NCBI RefSeq assembly: GCF_000204055.1
Contig: NW_006768765.1
Span: forward strand, 856,677-920,676
Source of the DNA: Melampsora larici-populina 98AG31
Taxonomy: Eukaryota; Basidiomycota; Pucciniomycetes; Pucciniales; Melampsoraceae
Direction: 5' to 3'
Length of the DNA stretch: 64,000 nt
Shown: piece after piece, positions 46,214-58,180 of the stretch
Numbering within the stretch: the stretch's first letter is position 1
Layout of the letters: each line of letters begins with the position of its first letter
Position numbers and translations under genes: made by a program
The notes under the pieces: model-generated
Database searches by the model: none
What the model was told of the DNA's origin: nothing
The model's input: the letters and a program-made list of their open reading frames with translations, nothing else

Positions 46214-48185
46214 TCAACCTTTACTTCTTTCTCTAATCATAGCACCTTTTAATTTAGCATTTAAATATTCTAATCTATCACCATATTTAACTTCAACCGC
46301 TTTTCTTTTCCTTTTAATTTCTTCCAACTCTTTTTCCAATTCATGATTTTCATTAGATTCAGTTGTTGAACCAGCAGATTCAACAATGGTTTCAAAATCA
46401 GATGAAATAACTGGTGATTTGACAATTGTATTACCTCTTTGTCTTCTGTTTTTAGGTCCGTTTCTTAACGATGCTGCACTTGGTAAGGGTGCTAAGAATG
46501 AAGTGGGTCTGTCTCGGGTCACAGGTTCTCCTTTTTCTAATGTTCGTTCTGTTCCTCCCCATCGTGCGATGGCTGCTCGTTCCATTTCATCAAACGTTTC
46601 TAGTACTCTTCCTCTTTCATATTCTAAATCTGAAATCTCTCGACGCATTACTGTGGCACTAGTATGATCTTGATCAGTAGTAGCAACAACTGTAGTAGTC
46701 ACTGTTGTACCGGTTAACATCCGACTTGTTTTTGAATAAGATGAAGAAGTACGAGTTGAAGTTTTGGGACGTGTGACAGTTGATCTAGAAGTTTCAGAGG
46801 GAGCACTAGAACTTGCCAAAGATTGAGAACCAGCAGTAGATGGTTGACTTCCACTCCATGAAGCTGGATGCGTTAAACCAGAAGCTTGACGATGTAATTC
46901 AGGTCGATGATGTAAAGCTCTGGTAAGAAGTGGCGGTGCATCGATAGGTAACGTAGGTGAGTTTGATTCAACATCTGATTCTTCCAATGGCTGATCTTCA
47001 TCATCTAGAGGGGTTTTACTACGTCTCCATCGAGGCTGTCGCTTGAAAAGTGATTGGATAAATGAAGTGGTTGAATTGGTTGAACGAAGAGATCTTCTAA
47101 TACTAGAAGCATCTTTAGTAGGTGAAAGGGGTGTAGGAATTAAACCCGAATAGGTAGATTGAGGTGAGGGATGATCTGTAAAGAGGAGATAACATGATGA
47201 AATTAATTCAAGTCAAGTAGAAAAGATATAGAAGAATGAAAACCAAAAACTCACGTGAATGAGGTTGATGATTGATTAAATTTGGATTTGTAAAAGGAAA
47301 GTTTTCAACTTGCTCTGGTCCAATATCAATCACAGAAGGTTCATGATTGTTAGCTGTCATCTTATCAAACAAACCTTGTCTTAAGATCCTATATTCTTCA
47401 TCATCTAAAAGCCCATCTTGATTAGCAGTTGCAAGCTCTTGTAATCGGATCGCAAGTGATTGGGTAGCTACTTCGATATCATGTATTTGATTTGTACGAG
47501 ATTGAAGATGATGATTCAATAAAGTTGAGTGATGTGGGTTTGAGAAATTAGGTGAATTGGTCATTTTACTTGATGAAGCTGAAAAGGATCGAATTGAATT
47601 GGATATTTGATTTGAATCATGATGATGATTAGATTGAACTTCAGGAGTATGATTTAGAATCGTAATCGTCTCATTATGGTGTTGTAAATTCTTTTGATTA
47701 AGTGAATTCAACTTTGGAGAATGAGTATAAAGTTGACCAAACTCTTCTTCTTCATGTTGATTATTAGGATGACTATTTGCAGTTCTTGGTCTATTTGTTG
47801 TTGTGCGTGATGAATTAGGATTTGAACGTTGGTTTTTTTTATTCGACTTTAAAAAAGTTAGGTTTGAATTTGGATTAGATTGACGTAAATTGGTCGAAGG
47901 AATCCGACGTAATAAAGAAGGTGAATCAGCTACAGCTATTGAAGATGGAGTTGGAATATAGTTTGAAGTAGTTTGATGTGATGAGATCTGATTAGTTGAA
48001 GGTTTAGGTCTGATTGAATTATACCATCCTTGTTCCTTAATTTTCCTTGCTACTGAAGAAGGTGGTGGTGGTGTTTGAATAGGTTCTTCATTGATATGGT
48101 GATGATTAGTTTGGTATGATGATGATGATGATGAAGTTGGATTTGAAGTTGGATTCTTTTTGATAACTGGTGCGAACCAAGGCAT
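46214..48185 (-). CDS. Large disordered protein with SHOCT-like segment and C-terminal coiled coil
   Basis: Two exons (48185-47255, 47175-46214; donor GTGAGT) give 630 aa. I do not recognise a named family. Residues 1-260 are Ser/Asn/Pro-rich. Around 270-300 lies a short conserved-looking helix pair, LATANQDGLLDDEEYRILRQ, resembling SHOCT-type segments in other basidiomycete proteins of unknown function. A long Ser/Thr-rich region follows. Residues about 500-625 are charged and helical: ISDLEYERGRVLETFDEME, and a final coil ELEKELEEIKRKRKAVEVKYG. The ATG at 48185 (MPWFAPVIKK) is the only plausible start; upstream in-frame sequence lacks an ATG. It may be a scaffold or regulator; location unknown. 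Confidence 0.65.
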
Positions 48186-48443
48186 TGGATGTTGAGATGG
48201 TGTGTCGATGAAAAGTTGAACGAAAGTGTAGTTAAAGTTAAACAGAATTAAAGTGAATGTCAACAGATTCAAATCGTAAAAAAATAAAGAAAGGAGCCAA
48301 AGCAGGAATCAACAGAATGTAAGTACATATCAACTAAGAATTAATTCAAATCAACTTATCTAAATGAATTCATTATCCATTCATTCATTCTAGAATTTCA
48401 TCAAACCACCGATCATCACTTCAACCGCTTAAACTTTTCTACT

Positions 48444-48720
48444 TCAACGGGAAGAGTCTTTGGCACTTGGGTCTTGGGTAAGACTGTGAGTTTTGTTAAA
48501 CACTGCTAAATTACGCAGAGCGGCCTCGGAGGGTCTGACTCGAAATTGCAACAACTGAAAGCCCAATGGGGTGGTCAGTATACAATATAAAAGTACTCCT
48601 ATAGTGAGAATGGGAGAGATGGCGGGTACAATGATTTGATTTGATGTTTTAAACTTGTTGAGAATGGTTAAGAAGAGAACCACTGAAAACCGTTGATAAC
48701 CAAATATGGATGAACAAATC
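48444..48720 (-). CDS. Small membrane protein, last exon(s) only
   Basis: The open frame encodes VVLFLTILNKFKTSNQ, a hydrophobic segment SPILTIGVLLYCILTTPLG, and a hydrophilic tail with RVRPSEAALRNL. Two membrane segments are likely. There is no ATG at the left end of the frame, and a TTTTCAG acceptor precedes GTTCTC, so at least one upstream exon exists. Candidate exons lie near 48736-48795 (donor GTAATT) and 48860-48903, but I could not fix their frame. The family is not recognised. Confidence 0.4.
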
Positions 48721-51700
48721 AAATGACAGAGAAGAATTACAACACCACTCGGTCTTTATCAAAAAGGTAAAGAGCGATCCGCTGTGCTAAAAACCATGAG
48801 TTAGTAAGATCTTCTCCAAGGTTGGCGTGAGGGTGACGTGACTTTATCAAAACTCACGTCGTCTTTCAAACGTTGGAGCCACTCCGCTTGCTCCCGATTC
48901 CTGTAAGTTCAAACGAGGTGGAAGAAAGGTGTATAGATAAAACCTAGTTGTCAACCCACATTTCGGCCCTAAAAGCTTTTCATATAAATACTCTGAACAA
49001 TTTCCACTCTCCCCTTTTTCTCTCAAGACCAAAGTTAGTTTCGAAACTTCCCTCTAACCTTCTCCTCCTTCAAATATGAATCATCATCGATCATCTTACT
49101 GACTTTACCTCTTGCTTTCCTTTTACTTCTTTAGCTCTTCAGGATCTATTTACAGTAGATACCCGTTTGTTTGTCTCACTAGCTCAACTGAGCCACAGTG
49201 TTTACAAGTGTTGATGATTTAAAACAAGCTGTATCTCAAAAGCGAGAACCTTTCTTGATTTTCAATCAAGCTCGATGACCTTTAAGGCTTCTCTTCACCT
49301 TACTGCAATCTTTTTTGCATGTTTGTCCGGCGTGGTTCTTCCTTACTTTTGGTTCGGATGATTTTGCGTTGTGAAGTTGGCCGGAGATGCGCTTGATTCT
49401 GAACTTGTACCACTTCATTTCTTTTTTTGATTGCATCTGTTGTATTGCCTCTGTTGTTTTCATTCTCTTATTTGTAATGCAAATGTTCCTTCAAAACTGC
49501 TCCTACAGCCGTTCCTACACTGGTTTATTTACTTTTTTGAGATTTCTTTCCCACACAGAACCTTTTCACAAAGTGAAGCAATATCAAGAGAGATGCTCCT
49601 CGAATGATGATCACGTGTCCTTGTGACCATTTATCTGTGGGTCTTTTGCAATACAAGTGCTGGATTCTTATGGTTGTTGTTGGCCAGTGGCAAGAACATC
49701 CTTTTCTCCTTATTCACAGTTTTCAAAAAGCTGGCCATCTGACATAGCCACTTCTTGGCCAACAAGCCCATCAGGTGTGTTTGCATTGGCTCTAGAGACA
49801 ACTGGCAAAATCAGGCACAATCAAGTACACTCATTGTATGTGCTGAGCTGATGAACTTTTGGCAAAGTTGTGATCAATCATTCTTGAAATGGCTCTATCT
49901 TCATAAGGTTTATCATATAATTAGCTGATCAAGACTGTACTCTTGTCTGTAACCAAATCCATGGGCGGAAGAAAATATCACTAGCCCAAGGAAGAACAAT
50001 TGTCTGTAGAAGGACTGGAGGAGGAACATATCATCATGTTTGTCTGTCAATCACCCATCTTTAACTCTTCTTTGATTGGATCTCCAATTTTTTTCTTTTC
50101 TCTCTTAGGATGACAAAGATACAACTTATTCAACTGAGGAAAAAAATTGATCGTACAACTACAGGAGAACTTGTGGCTTGATCACTTATTTCAACGGTTC
50201 TTCATGATATCAGACTTTTTGTCTTGAAATACAGTGTGAAAGGGGGCGGCCAAGCTTCACAAGGGGGGGCTGCTTTTAGTAAAATCTTATTCCTTTTGAA
50301 GATTGAATTATATCTCATTGACTATCCACTTGATATGAATTTTCTTTTGATTATCATATTTTTCTTTGGACGCATGTGGTATGATTATGTCCTATACTGC
50401 TTCCTGCATCTTTTGCAAGAGCCCCTCATATATGAAGGTGCTGACATGTGATACCTGGTATTCCTCAAAACAAAATTCACACACATGGCCAGATGTGAGA
50501 AAGCTGGCAGCTGTTGGATGGTTGTTAGCTTACGTATTGTTACGTTTACAAGGCGCCGTTGGAGATGCTCTTAGACACAAATTAATCAAACCAATTCAAG
50601 TTGGCAATGTATCAATTATATCAAACCATTTATGTAAATCTAATCAAGATGTGAAGTTGATGAATTCAAATTGGAGACTCATATAAGGTATATGAGTGAA
50701 TAGTTAGACAGAAGGGTCAATGTGAAGAGTCAGGTTAGTGCCCTGGATGGTGTAAAACATTTCAATGTCCGTTATGAGTGCTCAAAATGTAAATTAATTT
50801 TTACCTCTTCACCCACACACAATTTTTCAATTACAAGGGATCAGAAAAACATATAAATTGATAAATCTGAGACTGTAGGGGTGATTCAAAACTAGTTTCC
50901 CTAGATTTTCTAATGACATAAGGAAAGACATGACATGAGGGAGATATCACTAAATTGTGACTTGAAAAGTGCAGGGTTTCTATATTTGCGGACATTTAAC
51001 ATAAAAAATACACAGGGAACTCAATGTATCAATTCCCACTCAAATGAACAGCATTCATCAATTTTGATACCTTGAAAAACCCTCCTGAGTTTAACAAATC
51101 ACCTTCAGAAAGTTATTCAATGCAAATGTATCATCAGATATGAGATGGTCATGTAGTACATCAAATCAGATAGATGTGATTGGTGGTTCAACTTCAAGGC
51201 AAACAATGTCTCATTGTCATCAATGATGAGGTAGCATCATTGCATATTGGGTGACAGTTAAAGGAAGAGAGAAATGAGATGGTAATAATATCAGCCCTGA
51301 GCCCTGATGCCAGGAGCCTAGGTTCAAGAGTAACATGGATGTACATTGATTATTTATCTTGGAAGACCATCCTTGAGTACTGGTGGTTCAAGTTGTATTG
51401 CTGAAGACCCAATGTATGGCTGTTAACATCGAGGCCCCAAAATTATTTAGTTGCAAAAATATCAAATCTGCTGCCAAAATCACTATGGAAGGAAGAGGGA
51501 TGTTTACAGCCTCACCTATGTGTAATAGAACTTTATAAAACTGCTTTGGAATGCTGTTATCAAGATCTATAGGCTTCACCTGGGTGTATCACGTGAACAC
51601 TGCACAGCCATTTCTGTACCTCACCTTTCAGTGAAGATTCTGGCCAACAGATTTACTCCTTACAAATAATATTCCAGAGATGAATTAGAGGCAAGACATA

Positions 51701-52043
51701 AACTCAACATCCATACTATGCACGTTGGAAATCAATGACAATATGTCAGAAATGAGTGTACATTGGACACATAAAACTCAAATCTATAGGAATATCTCTG
51801 TAGGGTAACAAGTATTGAGGGAAGTCAAACTAATAACAAAATTGGAGGTTAGTTTGGTGAAGTGTGTAGGAAAACTTTGAGATTTGAAAGAAACAGCAAT
51901 ATTGAAGTGGCACAACAAGACAACAACCCCAACACATAGAAAATCCCAGTGCATGTGATACACATTTTCTTATAGGAAATATTCCTTACGGGAAATATGG
52001 TAGAGTTCACCATGTGATATAGTAACATCCAAACTGACTGGAA
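48721..52043. other. Long gene-poor region
   Basis: Apart from probable upstream exons of the small membrane protein before about 49100, I see no supportable gene. Composition and scattered short direct repeats suggest old transposon remnants. None could be typed. Confidence 0.4.
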
Positions 52044-54071
52044 TCAACCTTGTGTTGTCAATTGGAGTGAATTCTCTATACTTCCAATCAGGTCCTGTTG
52101 TTTCTGTAATTTCAACTTTGGAACAGACTTGGAGCCATCCCATCTATCCCACCCCTTCCAAAGTAACCAGAATATATTTGAGGCAACTTCCTTTCCTCTT
52201 CCAGAGCATAGCTTCATCAAGTAGGCCAATAGGACACCAGATACATCATCATACAGATCAAGAGTTTTGGCACATTTAAATTTTATCTGACTTGCCCTTT
52301 CTAATGCATCTTCTCCCCAGTCTTCAAGGAGTTCCATCAAATACTGGAAGCCATTGATCACTGCAGGATTTTTCTTGCTATATTCAGTTTCAATGGGACA
52401 AAGAATCTGAATCATGCCCAAGAAACCAGGGAAAATATCAACCAGTACCCTTTTCATCAATGAATCAAAATCCCCTTGCCAATGTTGAGGCTGCTGGGAA
52501 ATTTTCTGTTTCATCTGCTCAAAATGAGCTGTAACAAATTCAAGTGAAAGCCCTTCCTTTGACTGAGCACTTAAAATGTTTTTTCCTACTTCTTTACTCA
52601 GTGAAACCACTCTTTTACAGTGATTGCTTTTCATAACAGTATTTTCCCTGCATAATTCTTGCTTTGAAGGCCTATTTCTGTTGATTATTTCTGCTCTTTT
52701 TTGTGAAATTGAGCTTCCTAACTGCAAGATGGTAGAGATATCTGAAGGCTCTACCTCCCACTTTGTGAATACGTCTGATTTTGCTAGTTGATAGTGAATC
52801 TTTGTAATAAAATCTTGAAGATTTTGAACTTTCATTTTATTTCCATATTCAGAAACTTGGTACCAGCTATTGAAAACACTCCAAACAATACACATTGATA
52901 CTCTTGATTTAGGGGCCATCTTCATTAAATAAATCAAAATTTGTGAAGGTGTATATATCTCCCAACATCTTGATGTGTCAATTTCTTCAATCTGTAGTTC
53001 TTTCCAGCCTACTTGTGTCCAACTTCCCAGGAATTTTAAAATGAAATTCCATCCATCATGAGTTAATTGAACAAGGTCATCTGGCCTGCTTGCATGAATC
53101 ATATGGAGACTTGCTAAAAACTGCATAGTTAGATATCTGTATGCTCTGTAAATAGTCAAAGATATATCAATTGATTCCTTGGGGAATTCAGGTACATATG
53201 ACAGTCTATTTTGCATGGTTTTTTGGAGTTCATGAAACCAAGGATGCATAACTTCTCCTTTGAAATGCAGACCTGCATTGATGGCTATTTGAAACCCCTG
53301 AATCTTCAAGTGAGTCACAATATGTTGAATATCTGGAATTACATGCCACCTCTCTCCTATCTTCTGGACTTTTTTGTTGGGAAGAAGTGCTGTCTTGCCA
53401 TTGTTAATGAAGGTATATTTCTGGTATCTACTACCTTTCTTTCCATCTTTTTGCTGCACATTTGTTGTATCACTTGATGATGAAGCACTCAATATTTTCA
53501 ATCCTTCTATCCCAGATGTGGCGGGTGTGTTGTCATCTTTACAGACTATTCCACTGATACATGGTTTCTTTGGAGTTTTCTGTTTGCCTGTATTGAATAA
53601 ATCCAAGGGGAAATTTGAAGCAAAATGATTCCAGTTTCCATCTGAATGCATTCTGATTCCTTGATTGGGGTTAACATCTTCAATTTGATCAATTGATTTT
53701 CGATGCTTATGAGACTGTTTATATGATTCAGTGGGATGGACTATGGAAGCTTTTTTCAATTCACCTGAGGATATCCTCTTCTTCCCCTTAAATGCTTCAG
53801 TTTGTAGTGGATGATCAGAAGTCTCCTGTGTGTCTGCTTTGTTTTGTCTTCCAAGACTCAGTGTTGCAGGCCAGTGAGGATCTCCAGATGCTATTTCCTG
53901 TTGGTGAGCCGTAATAGGACAACGAGGACCAATATAGATGTTGTTGGATGAGTTGACCTCCTCAATGGAAAGAGGAGTCCGCAATTCCCTGCAATTATCA
54001 GTTGATACACAAGTTATATGGCTGAATAAAGCCATCAATAGTGCTGCAATAAGATGTTGATTTGGTATCAT
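52044..54071 (-). CDS. Large secreted lineage-specific protein
   Basis: A single exon of 675 aa from the ATG at 54071; the open frame upstream of it has no ATG. Residues 1-23 are a signal peptide (LIAALLMALFSHITCV core) with a cut near residue 22-24. Residues 25-240 are polar, Lys/Ser-rich and low in hydrophobics. Residues 255-680 look folded and mostly helical, rich in Trp and Leu (FLGSWTQVGW, FPGFLGMIQIL, LLEDWGEDALE, IFWLLWKGWDRWDG). No transmembrane segment follows the signal. I recognise no domain. It stands alone in repeat-rich DNA and has no introns, unlike the conserved genes here. This is the usual setting for rust-specific secreted proteins, so a role at the plant interface is possible but not shown. 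Confidence 0.65.
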   Translation of the reverse strand: MIPNQHLIAALLMALFSHITCVSTDNCRELRTPLSIEEVNSSNNIYIGPRCPITAHQQEIASGDPHWPATLSLGRQNKADTQETSDHPLQTEAFKGKKRISSGELKKASIVHPTESYKQSHKHRKSIDQIEDVNPNQGIRMHSDGNWNHFASNFPLDLFNTGKQKTPKKPCISGIVCKDDNTPATSGIEGLKILSASSSSDTTNVQQKDGKKGSRYQKYTFINNGKTALLPNKKVQKIGERWHVIPDIQHIVTHLKIQGFQIAINAGLHFKGEVMHPWFHELQKTMQNRLSYVPEFPKESIDISLTIYRAYRYLTMQFLASLHMIHASRPDDLVQLTHDGWNFILKFLGSWTQVGWKELQIEEIDTSRCWEIYTPSQILIYLMKMAPKSRVSMCIVWSVFNSWYQVSEYGNKMKVQNLQDFITKIHYQLAKSDVFTKWEVEPSDISTILQLGSSISQKRAEIINRNRPSKQELCRENTVMKSNHCKRVVSLSKEVGKNILSAQSKEGLSLEFVTAHFEQMKQKISQQPQHWQGDFDSLMKRVLVDIFPGFLGMIQILCPIETEYSKKNPAVINGFQYLMELLEDWGEDALERASQIKFKCAKTLDLYDDVSGVLLAYLMKLCSGRGKEVASNIFWLLWKGWDRWDGSKSVPKLKLQKQQDLIGSIENSLQLTTQG

Positions 54072-55469
54072 GTTGAGTAGATGAAGGATGCGCAAACAGA
54101 TGAAGTCCACTCTTCCAAAAGGGAGAACAGTTCAGTCTCAGAGCATTCAAAATTTTATGTTGAGCTTTGCAAATTGCAGATAACACAAGTTTCACAGGCA
54201 TCATTTATATCTTACATGTCTGGAGACTTATCATACCTAGATCATGGATCCACATCATTGCCAATATACTGACAATACAAGCTTCAGGAAAGACAATGGA
54301 GTATGGTCCAAAAAAAAAACTGACTCCTCAAACCATGGAAGCTAAACAGAAATGTCTCATCATCTTGCCATGTGGAGATGGATCTTTGGCTTTCAGAGTT
54401 GCCGAAGGGCAATCAGATGAATCCAAGCTGTTTGTGAGTATGATTTATGACTTTGAGAATCAGTGAAGGTAGAGGCTAAGTAGGGCTATCCAGCTTACAC
54501 TACATAGAAGCATCTACACAACTGTAGTAGGGCATATTTCCCCATGATTCCAAATTTTGTAGGGCAAGCTTGTCATTCCCTGGCCTGCTTGAGTCCCTCA
54601 AGTTGAGGATGATCAGACCCAGGGCAGAAGTCATTCTTTGATGCAATGTGCTTGTAGACTTCAAAAACCCTCTTATTAACAAGTCTTTTGACCAAATGCT
54701 TTCTCTGTGGTTCATTTTGTGTTTGGTCCTTTTGTGCTTGCTTGTATCATTTCAGTTTGCCATCCAGTCATTGACTTTACTTCATCTACACTCTGATTCC
54801 GTTAACCTTTGTTCTCAGATGTATTCATTGACGCTGCTGTGTTAACTGTCCGGTCTCATCACACATTCAAAACATCTGTGTAGGATCTTTCAGAGCCTTT
54901 TGTTGACATTGTGAACAATGATCCTTTTGCAGAGTAAGCACAGCATGTCCAGCTTCATGAAATGGGACCCAATAATTATGATACATTTTACAAGTGGATG
55001 AGATTTCTGGGTGAGTAGCAAGTCCAGGAAAAGAGATGAAGCAGGAGATAATGAACTTACAAGGGTGGTGCAAGCCCCTCACAAGTGTGTTTGCCGGCCC
55101 TCGAAGAGGGGCTTAGGACAGACTTGAGTTTTTTGGCTAAACGGCTGCTGTTCTCCAAAGATCTCTTGAAAGCTGTGTAAAAACTGGGTCTTACGTCCTT
55201 TTGTAATGGTCTAAGATTGCCGAGCCTTTAGTTATCATCAACCCTCCACTCTTGTGAGCCATCATTCTCCTTTGTTTTCCTCGACTCTTTGCAGCCATCA
55301 AACCCAAATTTACCTTCCACTAGAGCTTATGTGGGCTTGCCCGCCTCTAAATTTAATAAGTAGTGTTGATCCTTATGGTCTAAATGGCTGGAGGTTGAGT
55401 CAGGATCAGGAAAACAAAGACATGAAATAGGATAAATGATTGAGATACATGCTCCAAGCTCAACTAATC
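54072..55469. other. Spacer between secreted protein and non-autonomous element
   Basis: Only short open frames without motifs. The stretch includes the promoter of the secreted protein at its left end. Confidence 0.4.
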
Positions 55470-56316
55470 CAATACCCGAACCGCATCGCCATATATAGCG
55501 GTTGCGGAGCGATATCGCAGCGGTTTTCGCGTGCACTATGGGCTCCGAAACACATAGCGCAGCCAGCGCACCGCACTCCACGGCTGAGTTTTCTCATAGC
55601 GGAGAAATCGCTGCGCAACCCGGCCCAGGAGGTGTCACTCCGCTATATAGCGGAGCAAAATGAAATGGTACAAAGGTATGAACCGATCAGAACCGATCAC
55701 AGTGGATCTCTTCAAACTGAACCGATTTTGATTTTAAAACAAATCTTAAACGGAAAACCAATCAAAACTTATCAATTTCAATCAATCTTACTTCAACAAG
55801 ATAATCATCAACAGCCAATCACATTACTTCAATTCGTAGTCATACTTCAAATAACTTCAAATCTAATCATACTCTCAGAATTCATATTCAAAATAGTTTA
55901 GGTTCTACTTCTGACTTCGTATTTTCAATTGATTCAACAACAACCATCATCATCATCAAAACTGAATGATCAAGATGAAGTGATGTGTCATCTTGAAGTT
56001 CCTAATCTGAATCGATTATTTATCAATTCAAATATAAACCGTTCAGTATGTCAGCTTAATACTTTTTTGTATCTAATCTTGATGTGCCAAAATGACTACA
56101 ACTTGGAGTGAAGCTATACACTGAAAGTGTGTTTCATTATATAGCGCTATAGCGCGCTATAAAGCGCACATATAGCGGCAAGGACCGCTTCGACATGGCA
56201 AGAACTTTTTTTTTGACTAAATAGCGCAGCCAGAGCGCTCGGCTTCATAGCGCAGGCTGCGCACCACTATGGAAAATGGCCAAATTCCATAGCGTTGCGT
56301 AGCGGTTCGGGTGTTG
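55470..56316. mobile_element. Non-autonomous hAT-like element, 847 bp
   Basis: The left end CAATACCCGAACCGC and the inverted right end (reading CAACACCCGAACCGC) differ at one of 15 positions, and resemble the ends of the hAT element at 4959 (CAACGCCCGAACC). ACTAATC lies flush on both sides (55463-55469 and 56317-56323), a 7-bp target duplication. Both subterminal regions, about 200 bp each, are packed with TATAGCG and GCGCAG words in both orientations. The AT-rich core (about 55690-56110) has an open, protein-like composition but no transposase. It is therefore dependent on a transposase supplied elsewhere, possibly from the family of the hAT copy in this window. Confidence 0.85.
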
Positions 56317-57189
56317 ACTAATCACATTATTTTGTATCAAGCCAAAAACCATGTAGCAACTATCAAAGGTTCTATACAATCCAAATGGATAAAATGGTTC
56401 ACATCAACCATATTTTTATCGAAGCAAAAGCTCCACAAGCACAGACACGGATGGTTTACAACTCCACTAAAAAGAAACCCAATGAATGATGAAAAGTCAA
56501 ATGAATCCTCATTTGAATCACTCAAAGGTACTCAAAAACATTATAAGAATTAAAGGGAAAAAACTTCAACTTTATAACCCATACCATCTTCTAAAAAAAT
56601 AAAATCACAGACAAACAATTGGTATAACACACGTCTGTTAAGGAAGAGTATAAAGACAAATAAGATTCTTTTGTAAGATTGAAACTTGAATGAGCAACAA
56701 GTCTGAATACATTATCTGAAGCTTCCCCTTCTAAACTAAATTCTGAAAGAAATTCTCTAAAGAATTCAGAATGACATTCTTAATGATTGCATTTCAATTC
56801 AATTCAATTTTCTATTTGTTTTCTTCCTTATCATTGAGCAAAGAACCAAATCCTCATAATTGCAAACCAGAAAACAGAGGAGAAATTAACTTTTCTTTTT
56901 ATCCTTTTATTTTTACAAAGAGTGACAAACCAGGAGGATTGCTTGAATAAATAATTTGATGTTCACCAAAAGCTTCAAGGATTGGTACCAGATAAATATT
57001 CATCTCTTATTTTCTTTCCAAGCTGAATGGCTGTCTTCTTTACCTTCATTAAATGATGATCAATGTCATCATCTTTCATATCATTTGCTGCCTTGGTAGA
57101 ATTTTGACTGCAAGAGTATAACCTGATGCATGATAAGGTCTCCAACAACTGTCATAATAAGTTGAGCCTCTATTGGCTAATTCTAAATC

Positions 57190-57910
57190 AATTGGAGGTG
57201 GTAAACCCGATAAGTTTATACTTAAATTCAAGAATGATGAAATTGAGAAGAGAAGGGATAGAATTGATGGACATGAAGATGAACTTGGTCAAACTGAATG
57301 AGAGATGAGCATGTGTGGTTTGACTATTAAACAAATTTGAAAAAAATCATTCAGCAATTTGATTGATTGAGAAAGACATTCAAGACTGTGATAAATTACT
57401 TACCCATTTCACAAATCGAAAACTTAACTTCATGACCAACCTCTTGCTCATTTCAAACAGCTGAAACACGTTATAAAATTTCGTCTGAAACACTTGGAGA
57501 TGATCTATCTAAATTCCCTTTAACTGAGAATTCAACACTCAAAGCTCTTGCACATAATCTTTTTAAAGAATCAATTCATTTTGGATTAGTCAAAAAAGTT
57601 CAAGCTGAATGACTTGTTGATTAAATTGAATGTGCACATCCTCATAATCTTTGGGTTTGGACTTGATTTTAACAGATTGAAGTTCATTTGAATATTCAAT
57701 TAATACTTCAGGTCCTTTGCTCAATGGTGCCCGACTAAATCAAACGATTTCCCTGGATCAAAAAGAAAAATTCAGATGGTTTCTTTCATCTCGGTCTTCA
57801 TAACAAAGGTTTTCAATTAAAACTTGCATTTTCTGATCTTGATCTAAAGCTAAAGTTTGATTACAAACAAAGCTAGACCAAAGAAAAGGTGAAAGATATC
57901 GAGAATTCCT
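57190..57910 (+). pseudogene. Decayed coding fragment(s)
   Basis: At about 57194-57300 one frame reads GGGKPDKFILKFKNDEIEKR and stops. At about 57460-57610 another reads ETRYKISSETLGDD followed by LTENSTLKALAHNLFKESIH before a TGA. Further on in this second frame are IECAHPHNLWVWT and HLGLHNKGFQLKL, separated by several stops. The composition is that of a real protein, but the stops and frame changes fit a pseudogene. No family is recognised. Confidence 0.35.
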
Positions 57911-58180
57911 GAAATTCAAAGTAGAAGTAGATTATGATAGAGTAACGATTGATTCAATTAAGTTAAAATCGAAATCTGAATTTGAAAATCTGAATTTGAA
58001 TGTGTTGATAGAGTTGAAGTTGATGAAGATAAAGAAGATAAAGTTGAAGTTTGATCTGATAAGTTATTTATGATTGGATCTCCATTGAATTCAGTTAAAA
58101 AAGTGTGTACATATCGATTTTGATTCAAATGACGAAAGGATTGAATTCTGATGGATAAAATTGTTGTTTTACACAGCGTT

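Noticed and set aside
4959..56316. The two hAT-like elements as ends of one large composite transposon
   Set aside because: Each has its own pair of inverted ends and its own, different 7-bp target duplication, so they are separate insertions.
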